Below are positions 7,531 through 15,449 of a stretch of 39,788 nt of DNA, piece by piece; the stretch's first letter is position 1; each line of letters starts with the position of its first letter. The stretch is taken from the NCBI GenBank assembly GCA_945917765.1, contig CAMEHU010000015.1, forward strand, positions 1 through 39,788, given 5' to 3'. The DNA is from an uncultured Lachnospiraceae bacterium. GTDB lineage: Bacteria; Bacillota; Clostridia; TANB77; CAG-508. The translations under genes were made by a program, and so were the position numbers. Under the pieces are notes generated by a model that was given only the letters and a program-made list of their open reading frames with translations, did no database searches and was not told the DNA's origin.

Positions 7531-9248
7531 TTATCTAGTTCTATCTAAATCATCAGATCTTTCAGTTTTATTTTCTATATTATTCAATTGCTGTATAAAT
7601 GAATTAATTATAAAATCAGGACTGGTTGTATCTAATTTGAATTTATTCTTATCTTTTTTCTCAGCTTTTTTAATTCTCATTCCTTCTGCTTTATTTTGTT
7701 CCAATGTTTTTCTTTCATTTAATTCATTTCTAATATTTTTTATTATTCCGCTTAACTTTCTATTTTTGTTATCATCATTTTGTTTTTCTGTATTATCAAT
7801 TTCTATTATATCTTTTTCTTTATCATATACAATTACATTTTCAATTTTTTCATATCCACTTATAAAGCTGAAAATATCTTTATCACTACTATTATTGTTA
7901 TCTACTCTGACTTGTATAATATAGTTTTTTAAATAATCAATTGCCTCCTGTTTATTATTGAACTGAATATTTTCATTTGTAATATTTTGCTTTTTTGTTT
8001 CAAGATTTTTTAATCTAATTTTATTTAATATGACATTTCCGAAGTTTTAATATAGGACTTTGGCTTTCATTTGGAATTAAGCTTTCTTCTTGTTTTTTTA
8101 TTCTATCTAGTTTATTCTGTTTTATTAATACATTTACTTTTTCCTTAATTCCTTCTTCATAAATTCTTTCGAACTCATCATCTGAAGCTTCTATAATTTT
8201 GGCTTTATTATTGCTTATAAAGCTTGAAATCTCCAAAAATTCTTGTGGACTCATTTCCCCAGACTCTATTTTTTTTCGTATTTCAACAGTTTTATGTATT
8301 AAATTAGAGTATAATGCATTTCCTTTATTTACAAATTGTAGTTTATCAATTTTCTGCCAAAAGTTTTGACGTAAATCATCACCAAAAATAATTCCATCTA
8401 TTTTTTCTAACATTCCATTTTGCAGTTGTAAATTATGTGATATTTCAGGGATATCTTTATCTATAAAATTTCTAAAACCTTCATCTTTAGAATATTCCTT
8501 TACTATATTTAGATTGATATTTTTATTTTCTATTAACCCTTTTTTTGCATAGTGAACAATTGTTTCTTTTGGAATCTTGTCTAATTTTTTTCCATTTGAA
8601 TAATCAACATATATTCCTCCAAAGTGTACGCCTATGTCTTTTATTGAGATGCCTTCCATTTTTTTACCTGTTTCAAAATCAATTGTTGGAATTTTGTGTA
8701 AGATATAATTACAGTATGTTAATTCATAATCAATTGGAGTTCTTATAATTGCAGGAATAGTAAATTTTTCGTTTAATTCTTTTATTTTATCCGCTTCTCC
8801 ATTACATTTTTTCAATTCACTTAAATATAATAATTTTAAGAAAACAAATCTATGTCGTCCATCATCAACTTCATATTTACCATCTCCGTTTTTCTCGTAC
8901 TTTAAAAGGGTCTCTGTTCTTACCATTAGCTAATTCTGGAAATAATTTTTCTCTAAAATTATCGATTGTTAAATCAAATAATGAAATAGACCTTGAATGG
9001 TATGAATCCCCTTTTGAATCAAACAATGAATCCATTGCTTGAGCCAAGTTATAATTTATATCATATCCTACAATATCATTCAAATTTACTAATATTTGTC
9101 TTTCGTCTTTGTCGTTATATGAATTTAATCTATATATATATAATATATCACTTTTAGGAAAGAAGTAATTACTGTTCACTTGGATTTCCATTACTTCGTC
9201 TTCGCTTAAATTTAATTTTTCTAAAACTTTTGTATTAAATAAATTCAT
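7531..9248 (-). pseudogene. ParB-like (HRF-motif) protein gene broken by two frameshifts
   Basis: Three overlapping frames join into one coding region. Frame 1 runs from ATG 9248 to about 8905, frame 2 from there to about 8047, and frame 3 to a TAA at 7531-7533. Each switch needs removal of one base at a four-base homopolymer (8904-8907 and 8045-8048), and 1718 minus 2 is exactly 572 codons. Joined, the protein reads through DGKYEVDDGRHRFVFLKLL, a ParB/Spo0J-like nuclease-fold signature, then a charged helical region and a Lys/Asn-rich tail. It follows the Imm11-like gene. Its function is unknown. Decay or assembly indels could both explain the breaks. Confidence 0.65.
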
Positions 9249-9320
9249 TTTTACTCCTTATCTAGTATATAATCCTAGATTTTTATTTTTACAAATTAAC
9301 AACAATCCCAGTTATAATAT

Positions 9321-9923
9321 CTATTCATCCAATTCTCTGAAATAAACACATGTTAACTTTGTATTATGTTCTTTCTGCCATTTTTCTATATAATCTTTTA
9401 ATCTTTCTGATACAATAATTTCAGGACCTATTGCTCCTTTATCATCCTCTCTTGATATCTTGAAAATATCATAGTTTTTTGCTTTAGCTTCACTTATTAC
9501 AAGTTTTGTATAGGTAATAAAGACCGCTTCTAGGTCTCTTTCTGATTTTTCAAAATCAATGCAATCTATTCTTGATGGAAGTGCTAGCCAACATTCATGA
9601 CTTTCTCCACTTTGGTTTAATTCGATTGGGAAATTTTGTAAAATAATTTTTTTATATAAAACATTGTTTACACCAAAGTTATCAAGAATTTTTTTAAATC
9701 TATCTGAAATAAGTGGAATCCTATTACCGTAATCATACATAAAATCTGTATATTCATCATTTTCATGTTTTAAAATCCATATAGCCATTGTTGTGTTAGG
9801 ATCTATCTGATCAAGATTACTGTTTTGGCAGTGCAATTCAAATTTTGGGTTTAAGAAATTTGAATTAATTTTGGGATAACCACCATAAAATGGTGAATCA
9901 CATTCTAAAATATAATACTTCAT
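9321..9923 (-). CDS. Imm11-like (DUF1629) immunity-type protein
   Basis: The 200-aa soluble protein has the look of the Imm11 family: MKYYILE start, a mid-region RFKKILDNFGV, then FPIEL, CIDFEKSE, IFKISR and IIVSERLKDYIEKW. Such proteins are predicted immunity partners of polymorphic toxins and often occur as orphans or in arrays. AAAGGAG precedes the ATG. It is 72 bases upstream of the broken ParB-like gene on the same strand. No toxin with a clear effector domain is seen beside it. The family assignment rests on motif memory, not a search. Confidence 0.55.
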   Translation of the reverse strand: MKYYILECDSPFYGGYPKINSNFLNPKFELHCQNSNLDQIDPNTTMAIWILKHENDEYTDFMYDYGNRIPLISDRFKKILDNFGVNNVLYKKIILQNFPIELNQSGESHECWLALPSRIDCIDFEKSERDLEAVFITYTKLVISEAKAKNYDIFKISREDDKGAIGPEIIVSERLKDYIEKWQKEHNTKLTCVYFRELDE

Positions 9924-10179
9924 TTTTTATTCTCCTTTTATTTTTCTTTTTCTATCATATATGATGCTATACTAGTTTCTTTTTTTTACCGCTTCGTAAA
10001 TTTCTTCTATAGTCATAATACAACCTTCTTTGCAATTTGCATTGATATTTATTATTATACTTAATACTAAATAATTTATCAACTATTTTATTTTATTATT
10101 TTAATCTTTTAAATTGACAATTTTTAAATCAATGATACAATAATTCTAATATTAACTAAAAAAGAAAGGATTGATATAT

Positions 10180-11157
10180 ATGACTATCAATACAGAAGGT
10201 AATCCAACATTTTTAAACTCATTTTTAGATTATACTGCTACTATTTTAAATAAATCACCTAATACTATAAAAGAATATAACTATGACTTAAATAACTTCT
10301 TAAAATTCATTCTCGTGCATTTTAAGATGACAGATAAGAAAGATTTGAAAGAAGTAGATATACATGATATGAGTATTAATACTGTTGCTAAAATTAAACT
10401 TGAAGATATTCATGCTTATTTATTTTATTTAAAAAACAATTTTCAAAGTAAAGCCGCTACTCGTGCTAGAAAAACTGCTAGTATACGTGTGTTCTTTAAC
10501 TATCTTTCTAATAAAGCAGGTCTTATAGAAAAAAATCCTGCTCAAAATTTAGAAACTCCTAAACAAGATAAAAGAGTTCCTAAATATTTATCATTAGATG
10601 ATAGTAAAAAGCTATTAGAAGCGGCTACTAATATAGATGATAGAAATAAAGAAAGAGATTTTGCAATTATAACTTTATTCTTAAATTGTGGTATGCGTCT
10701 TTCTGAATTAGTTGGCATTAATATGAAAGATATTAATTTTAATGATTGTAAGATGACTGTTATAGGTAAAGGTAACAAGGAACGTACTATTTACTTAAAT
10801 AAGGCCTGTATAAATGCTATTAATAGTTATTTATCTGTTAGACCTCATGATGCGGTTAAAAGTGATTCTCGTGATGCTTTATTTCTAAGTGAACGTAAAG
10901 AACGTATTAGCAATAGAACAGTTCAATATATTGTTAAACAAGAGCTTCAAAGAGCAGGTCTTGATACTAATAAATATTCTGTACATAAACTTAGACATAC
11001 TGCTGCTACTTTAATGTATCAATATGGTAATGTAGATATAAGAGCATTGCAAGAATTATTAGGACATGAAAGTATTTCTACTACTGAAATATATACTCAT
11101 GTTGCAAATGAACAGGTTAGAAATGCTGTTGAAAGCAATCCGCTATCTAACTTTTAG
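10180..11157 (+). CDS. Tyrosine recombinase, XerC/XerD-like
   Basis: This 325-aa protein has an N-terminal SAM-like core-binding domain (about 8-112) and a catalytic domain with the full set: Arg173 in CGMRLSE, Lys197 in GKGNKER, His269/Arg272 in HKLRH, His296 in LGHESI and nucleophile Tyr305 in EIYTH. The ATG at 10180 is chosen over a TTG at 10171 because AAAGAAAGGA lies 9 bases before it. Length and motifs fit chromosomal Xer recombinases, which resolve dimers at dif; island integration is the alternative. Codons 40-47 coincide with an 18/20 match to the repeat module at 4526. It converges on the LysM gene. Confidence 0.88.
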   Translation: MTINTEGNPTFLNSFLDYTATILNKSPNTIKEYNYDLNNFLKFILVHFKMTDKKDLKEVDIHDMSINTVAKIKLEDIHAYLFYLKNNFQSKAATRARKTASIRVFFNYLSNKAGLIEKNPAQNLETPKQDKRVPKYLSLDDSKKLLEAATNIDDRNKERDFAIITLFLNCGMRLSELVGINMKDINFNDCKMTVIGKGNKERTIYLNKACINAINSYLSVRPHDAVKSDSRDALFLSERKERISNRTVQYIVKQELQRAGLDTNKYSVHKLRHTAATLMYQYGNVDIRALQELLGHESISTTEIYTHVANEQVRNAVESNPLSNF

Positions 11158-11244
11158 ATTAAGTATATAATTTAGTTTGTAAAATACTCTAAATACTCTA
11201 ATTTTATATGTATTATTATAGCAAATGTTATTACGTGAAATCAA

Positions 11245-11283
11245 AAGTCTTAAAAGCGATTTTAACAATCACTCTTAAGACTT
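11245..11283. terminator. Bidirectional terminator between recombinase and LysM gene
   Basis: AAGTCTTAA (11245-11253) pairs with TTAAGACTT (11275-11283), with a 21-base loop. The convergent genes end at 11157 and 11287. The left arm and loop contain CTTAAAAGCGATTTTAAC, similar to the modules at 4526, 4702 and 5977. Confidence 0.6.
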
Positions 11284-11286
11284 ACT

Positions 11287-11586
11287 TTATTTTATCGGTA
11301 TTTTTAATTCCTGACCAACTTTTAGTTCACTTATTTTCAAATTATTTATTTCTTTTATATCACATATTATATCTCGTACATCTTTATTTTTATAGTAAGA
11401 ATTTTTATGTTGTTCTTCAGAGGCAATTTTCTATAATGTATCTCCTCTAGTTACATATATAGTTTTATAATCAATATCATTACACGAATATATCGATTTT
11501 ACTATTCCAAACCCACATAAGAATAAAAGTGACACTAATACTGCTAAGCTTATTACGAATTTTTTTATATTAACTATTTTTTTCAT
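11287..11586 (-). pseudogene. YneA-like LysM protein with TAG at the conserved Trp
   Basis: The frame encodes an N-terminal membrane helix (about residues 10-28), then a LysM domain. YVTRGDTL is followed at codon 52 by TAG (11431-11433) where LysM domains have Trp (GDTLW), then KIASEE and a complete remainder to ELKIPIK and TAA. One change, TGG to TAG, explains it. In Bacillus, YneA is a small SOS-induced LysM protein that blocks cell division; the LexA box at 11667 and the layout fit that role. The truncated 51-aa product keeps the helix but no LysM. GGAGG lies before the ATG. Confidence 0.72.
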
Positions 11587-11666
11587 ATTTACATCCTCCT
11601 TAACACTGTAAATTACTTTATATGCAATTACACGAACAACTTTTTGCGTATATTCCTATTATAAAA

Positions 11667-11678
11667 GAACTTATGTTC
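11667..11678 (-). promoter_or_regulatory. LexA (SOS) box
   Basis: GAACTTATGTTC is an exact GAAC-N4-GTTC, the core of the Firmicute LexA/DinR operator. It lies about 80 bases upstream of the LysM gene start, where a promoter would sit. A half-site CGAAC is seen near 11633. Confidence 0.72.
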
Positions 11679-11713
11679 GTTGTCAAGAGGGTTTTAAAAT
11701 TATTTTTTTAGAT

Positions 11714-12292
11714 TCACAAAATAATTGGCTGAAGCTGTTCTCCTTCTATGGCTTTCTCTAATGTGTCAATTATCATTTTAGAATCAAATACTAATGAATT
11801 AGGTTTGGTTATAGGATTATCTTGTTTAAACGGAACAAAGTAATAATTTCTTCTATTTAAAATTTTTCCTATATTTTCTGCGCTTCCTGCTAAAGCATCA
11901 TTAGTTGAGATAGCAATTACCACAGGAAGTTGGTTTCTTAAATGTGATTTTACAGCCATTACTACAGGGGTATCTGTAATTCCATTTGCAAGCTTTGCTA
12001 TAGTATTTCCTGAACATGGGGCAACAAGCATTATGTCTGTTAATTTTTTTGGTCCAATTGGTTCCGCTTCTTGTATTGTATGAATTATTTCTTTATTAGT
12101 AATTTGCTTGATTTTATTTATATGTTCAGAAGCGGTTCCAAATTTGGTATCTAAATTATAGCTATTGTATGACATTATCGGAATAACTTCTGCTCCTAAT
12201 TTAACTAAATTTTCCATTTGTTCAATTGCTTTATTAAATGTACAAAATGACCCAGTAAGAGCAAATCCTATTTTAATGTTCTTCAAACTCAA
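11714..12292 (-). CDS. dpaB: Dipicolinate synthase subunit B
   Basis: The 192-aa flavoprotein-fold protein has ALTGSFCTF at the N-terminus, a central MLVAPCSGNTIAKLANGITD and a C-terminal AISTNDALAGSAENIG, as in SpoVFB/DpaB. With DpaA it makes dipicolinic acid in the mother cell, which is then loaded into the spore core. The start is TTG at 12292, supported by AAAGGAGG 9 bases upstream; no better ATG exists. Normally dpaA precedes dpaB in one operon. Here the upstream neighbour is an acetate kinase and dpaA is absent from the window. The gene marks the host as spore-forming. Confidence 0.9.
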   Translation of the reverse strand: MSLKNIKIGFALTGSFCTFNKAIEQMENLVKLGAEVIPIMSYNSYNLDTKFGTASEHINKIKQITNKEIIHTIQEAEPIGPKKLTDIMLVAPCSGNTIAKLANGITDTPVVMAVKSHLRNQLPVVIAISTNDALAGSAENIGKILNRRNYYFVPFKQDNPITKPNSLVFDSKMIIDTLEKAIEGEQLQPIIL

Positions 12293-12523
12293 TTAATATT
12301 ACCTCCTTTACAAATTTGATATAATGAAAAGAATTAATTATTTGACTATATAATATATATAGTTATTTTTTCAATATATATTATAATTGTATGTGTTTAT
12401 GTAAACAGTGGTTCATCAATTGATTTGTTTTATAGATAAATATAAATAGTAATAGAAAATAAAAGGATTTATTTTAAATATAAAAATAAAATTCATTCCA
12501 TTATATAAAATGCATTATGATAT

Positions 12524-12572
12524 GTCCCAAATTGTGCAAAATGCACAACTGGGACGCGTCCCCAATTGTGCA
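12524..12572. repeat. GGGGAC palindrome R1
   Basis: The hairpin GTCCCA ... TTGTGCA-AAA-TGCACAA ... TGGGAC (12524-12555) overlaps GGGACGCGTCCCC followed by AATTGTGCA (ending 12572). Its right part is a 21-base inverted match to R2 at 13786-13806. It sits just beyond the stop of the acetate kinase gene ending at 12582 and may also act as its terminator. Confidence 0.8.
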
Positions 12573-12581
12573 TTTAATTAC

Positions 12582-13772
12582 TTATTTAATTAAATTCAAA
12601 GTTTCTCTAGCAATAACTAATTCTTCATTAGTAGGAATAACCCATACTTTGATTTTTGAATCAGGAGCAGATATTTCTATTTCTTCTCCTTTTATTTTAT
12701 TCTTTTCTTCATCTAATTTAACACCTAAGAATTCTAGGTTCTTACATATACCGTGTCTTCTATTAAATTGATTTTCACCAACACCAGCTGTGAATACTAT
12801 GTTATCAGCTCCACCCATAGAAACCATATATTTAGCAATAAATTGAGCTATATTTAAATCATAAGCTTTTAATGCTAATTGTGCTCTTTCATCTCCATTG
12901 CTAGCAGCAGCTTCTATATCTCTAACATCAGGAGCTTGACCTGAAATACCAGCTAATCCAGATTCTTTATTTAAAATTCTATCCATTTCTTCTGGTTTAA
13001 TATTTTCTTTTTTCATTAAGAAAGTTACTATTGATGGATCTAAATCACCACTTCTAGCACACATCATAATTCCACCTAGAGGTGTTAATCCCATACTTGT
13101 ATCAACTGATTTACCGCCTTGAACAGCACATAAACTTGCTCCTTGTCCTAAGTGACAAACAATAGTTTTTACTTCTTCTACAGGCTTATTTTCAAGCTCT
13201 GCAACTCTTTTTGATACATAATAATGAGATGTACCATGGAAACCATATTTACGAATTTTATATTCTCTATAATAATGATATGGTATAGGATATAAATATC
13301 TTTCCTCAGGTATTGTTTTATGGAATCCGTTGTCAAATACTGCAACACATGGTGTATTTGGCATTAAAGTTTTGCAAGCTTCCATTCCCATTGCAGCAGC
13401 CATATTGTGAACTGGTGCTAAATCTGCAATTTCTTTAATTCCGCTAATTACACTATCATCTATAATAATAGGATCTGCATATCTTTCAGCTCCTTGAACA
13501 ACTCTGTGTCCTACAGCATTTATTTCATCTAAACTATTTACTACTTTATAATCAGCTTCTGTTAATTGCTTAATAATAAACTCTAAAGCTTCTTTATGAG
13601 TAGGAGCATAGTTTTCAATAACATATTTTTCTCCATTTACTTTATGTGTAATAAAAGCTTTAGAATCTCCAATTCTTTCATAATTTCCTTTTGCAATTAC
13701 TTCTTCATTTTCCATATCGATTAATTGATATTTTAATGAAGAACTACCACTATTTAATACTAATATTTTCAT
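12582..13772 (-). CDS. ackA: Acetate kinase (paralogue 1)
   Basis: The enzyme interconverts acetyl phosphate plus ADP and acetate plus ATP in the cytosol. The 396-aa sequence has the phosphate-binding NSGSSSLKYQL near the start, the HRVVQGAE segment, FDNGFHKTIP, RKYGFHGTSH and the late GVGENQFNRR region. An in-frame ATG at 13844 lies inside repeat R2; the ATG at 13772 with GGAGG at 13781-13785 is the true start by family alignment. It is the last gene of a pta-ackA-ackA order on one strand and is closely similar to the paralogue at 15308. Its gene is bracketed by inverted repeats R1 and R2. Confidence 0.95.
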   Translation of the reverse strand: MKILVLNSGSSSLKYQLIDMENEEVIAKGNYERIGDSKAFITHKVNGEKYVIENYAPTHKEALEFIIKQLTEADYKVVNSLDEINAVGHRVVQGAERYADPIIIDDSVISGIKEIADLAPVHNMAAAMGMEACKTLMPNTPCVAVFDNGFHKTIPEERYLYPIPYHYYREYKIRKYGFHGTSHYYVSKRVAELENKPVEEVKTIVCHLGQGASLCAVQGGKSVDTSMGLTPLGGIMMCARSGDLDPSIVTFLMKKENIKPEEMDRILNKESGLAGISGQAPDVRDIEAAASNGDERAQLALKAYDLNIAQFIAKYMVSMGGADNIVFTAGVGENQFNRRHGICKNLEFLGVKLDEEKNKIKGEEIEISAPDSKIKVWVIPTNEELVIARETLNLIK

Positions 13773-13785
13773 AATTTTAACCTCC

Positions 13786-13834
13786 TGCACAATTGGGGAC
13801 GCGTCCTCGTTGTGCATTTTGCACAACGAGGGAC
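13786..13834. repeat. GGGGAC palindrome R2
   Basis: TGCACAATTGGGGACGCG followed by TCC is the inverted counterpart of R1. It runs into a perfect hairpin CCTCGTTGTGC-ATTTT-GCACAACGAGG. The element lies just upstream of the ackA ribosome binding site, so in mRNA it would be a 5' leader hairpin. Confidence 0.8.
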
Positions 13835-13935
13835 ACATCTTCAATCATCTTAAATTTTTCTATATATTTATAACATATTACTAATGTAAATTTCAAGATT
13901 ATTAGTCAATGTTTTCTCATTATTTTAGTAGAGTA

Positions 13936-14087
13936 GTCGAAATTTTAAATTAGGTAAGAGCAGAAAATATATTAACAATGGAGTACAAAGTGCGCAGCTT
14001 GGGAGACACAAGCGTCAGCAACGTCGACCAGCAAGCGTACGCAGTGTTAATTATATTTTGAGCGATTACATAATTTAAAATTTCGAC
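13936..14087. repeat. 152-bp long inverted repeat with G+C-rich branched core
   Basis: The outer arms GTCGAAATTTTAAATTA (13936-13952) and TAATTTAAAATTTCGAC (14071-14087) are perfectly complementary. Inside, GTAAGAGC faces GCGATTAC, giving tandem G-A contacts. A second stem pairs AAAATATATTAACA with TGTTAATTATATTTT with one bulge. The core (about 13984-14043) is much richer in G+C and holds a GCTTG/CAAGC hairpin. It lies between the two ackA genes and would be in their shared transcript. It could be a MITE-like element or a structured RNA; no known family is recognised. Confidence 0.75.
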
Positions 14088-14114
14088 GCTCCCTGCAAAA
14101 AAACAAACTAAGCA

Positions 14115-15308
14115 CTAACACATCTTACCTTTTACATCCCTAGCAATCAACAATTCCTCATTAGTAGGTACAACAAACATCTCTACAGACGAATCAGAAG
14201 CGGAAATTTTGCCTTCACAATTAACATATGTATCATTTGCTTCTTCATCTAATTTTACTCCTAAAAAAGCCAAATAATCGCAAATCTTTTTTCTTTCTTT
14301 TGCATCTTTTTCACCAATGCCTGCGGTAAATGTGATAATATCAGCTCCTTGCATAGAAACCATATATTTAGCAATAAATTGAGCTACATTATATGCAAAA
14401 GAATCTAATGCCATTAAAGCATTTTTGTTTCCTTCCATAGCTTCAGCTTCAATATCTCTAAAATCTACAGATACTTCTGAAATTCCATATACTCCTGATT
14501 TTTTATTTAATATCTCATCCATTTCATCTGGAGTATGGTTTCTAGATTTAGCAATATATGTAACTACAGAAGGGTCAATATCTCCGCTTCTTGTTCCCAT
14601 AGGAATTCCACCAAGTGGAGTAAATCCCATACTTGTGTCAACTGATTTTCCATTCTTTATTGCACAAATACTTGCACCTTGACCTAAATGACAATTTATA
14701 ATTTTCAAATCTTCAATAGGTTTATTAACCAACTCTGCAACTCTATTGGCAACAAATTGATGTGATATTCCATGGAAACCATATCTACGAATTTTATATT
14801 TTTCATAATATTTATATGGTATAGGATATATATAACTTTCTTCTGGAATTGTTTTATGAAATCCTGTATCAAAACAAGCTACATTTAATTTTCCAGGCAT
14901 TACATTCATGCAAGCCTCAATTCCTGAAATAGCTGCTGGATTATGCAAAGGTGCTAAGTCTATAATTGATTTTAAACCATCTAAAACTTCAGGTGTAATA
15001 ACAACAGGATCTGTGTATTTTTCCCCTCCATGAACAACTCTATGACCAATAGCGTCTATTTCATCAACAGATTTTATAACTCCATATTGATTACTTAATA
15101 ATCTTGTCAAAACAAATTTAATTGCCTTCTCATGATTAGACACAGGACGTTCAAATTTATGTTTGTTATCTCCAACCTTATGTGTCAGAAAAGAATTATT
15201 TTGTCCAATTCTTTCAAAATTTCCCTTTGCTAAAACTTCTTCAGTTTCCATTTCAATCAATTGGTATTTAAGTGATGAGCTTCCACTGTTTAATACTAAT
15301 ATTTTCAT
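14115..15308 (-). CDS. ackA: Acetate kinase (paralogue 2)
   Basis: This second acetate kinase, 397 aa, has the same landmarks: NSGSSSLKYQL, HRVVHGGE, FDTGFHKTIP, RRYGFHGISH, GIGEKDAKER. The frame extends upstream to 15422 through palindromes R3 and R4, but the ATG at 15308 with GAAAGGA 8 bases before it matches the family N-terminus. It follows pta by 141 bases, so pta and this gene form the canonical acetate operon; the copy at 13772 looks like a later tandem duplicate or an acquired paralogue. The two differ at many positions, so the duplication is not recent. Confidence 0.95.
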   Translation of the reverse strand: MKILVLNSGSSSLKYQLIEMETEEVLAKGNFERIGQNNSFLTHKVGDNKHKFERPVSNHEKAIKFVLTRLLSNQYGVIKSVDEIDAIGHRVVHGGEKYTDPVVITPEVLDGLKSIIDLAPLHNPAAISGIEACMNVMPGKLNVACFDTGFHKTIPEESYIYPIPYKYYEKYKIRRYGFHGISHQFVANRVAELVNKPIEDLKIINCHLGQGASICAIKNGKSVDTSMGFTPLGGIPMGTRSGDIDPSVVTYIAKSRNHTPDEMDEILNKKSGVYGISEVSVDFRDIEAEAMEGNKNALMALDSFAYNVAQFIAKYMVSMQGADIITFTAGIGEKDAKERKKICDYLAFLGVKLDEEANDTYVNCEGKISASDSSVEMFVVPTNEELLIARDVKGKMC

Positions 15309-15330
15309 ATTATCAATCCTTTCTACTTTT

Positions 15331-15365
15331 ATGAAACATTTGGGGACGGTCTTGTTTTGTTTCAT
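15331..15365. repeat. GGGGAC palindrome R3
   Basis: The 35-base unit has ends ATGAAACA and TGTTTCAT complementary to each other and core TTTGGGGACGGTCTTG. It is a 33/35 inverted match to R4, 48 bases away, so the pair can form one large hairpin in the pta-ackA intergenic mRNA. Confidence 0.8.
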
Positions 15366-15413
15366 AAAGTTACTGTATTTTTTAGTGTCATATATATTAT
15401 ATATATATAATAG

Positions 15414-15448
15414 ATGAAACAAATTAAGACCGTCCCCAAATGTTTCAT
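15414..15448. repeat. GGGGAC palindrome R4
   Basis: Inverted partner of R3, ending one base before the pta stop codon (15450-15452 on the minus strand). It may serve as a pta terminator or mRNA processing hairpin. The spacer to R3 is an alternating TA run. Confidence 0.8.
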
Positions 15449-15449
15449 A

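Noticed and set aside
7331-7924. Plus-strand 197-aa hydrophobic ORF
   Set aside because: It lies antisense to the decayed ParB-like gene; its Phe/Leu/Ser richness is what the complement of Lys/Asn-rich coding gives.
8045-8907. Programmed ribosomal frameshifting in the ParB-like gene
   Set aside because: Neither site forms a canonical slippery heptamer in the reading frame; both shifts are simple homopolymer length changes.
10180-11157. Calling the recombinase the integrase of an island with att sites
   Set aside because: No matching direct repeats or tRNA end were found at plausible borders, and the protein resembles chromosomal Xer enzymes.
6985-11433. Alternative genetic code (TGA or TAG read as an amino acid)
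   Set aside because: TAG and TGA end other intact genes here, such as the histidine kinase and recombinase (TAG); point nonsense changes explain the two cases better.
12524-13834. Composite transposon made of R1 and R2 around ackA
   Set aside because: The inverted ends are short palindromes without a transposase, and the same core occurs singly nearby.
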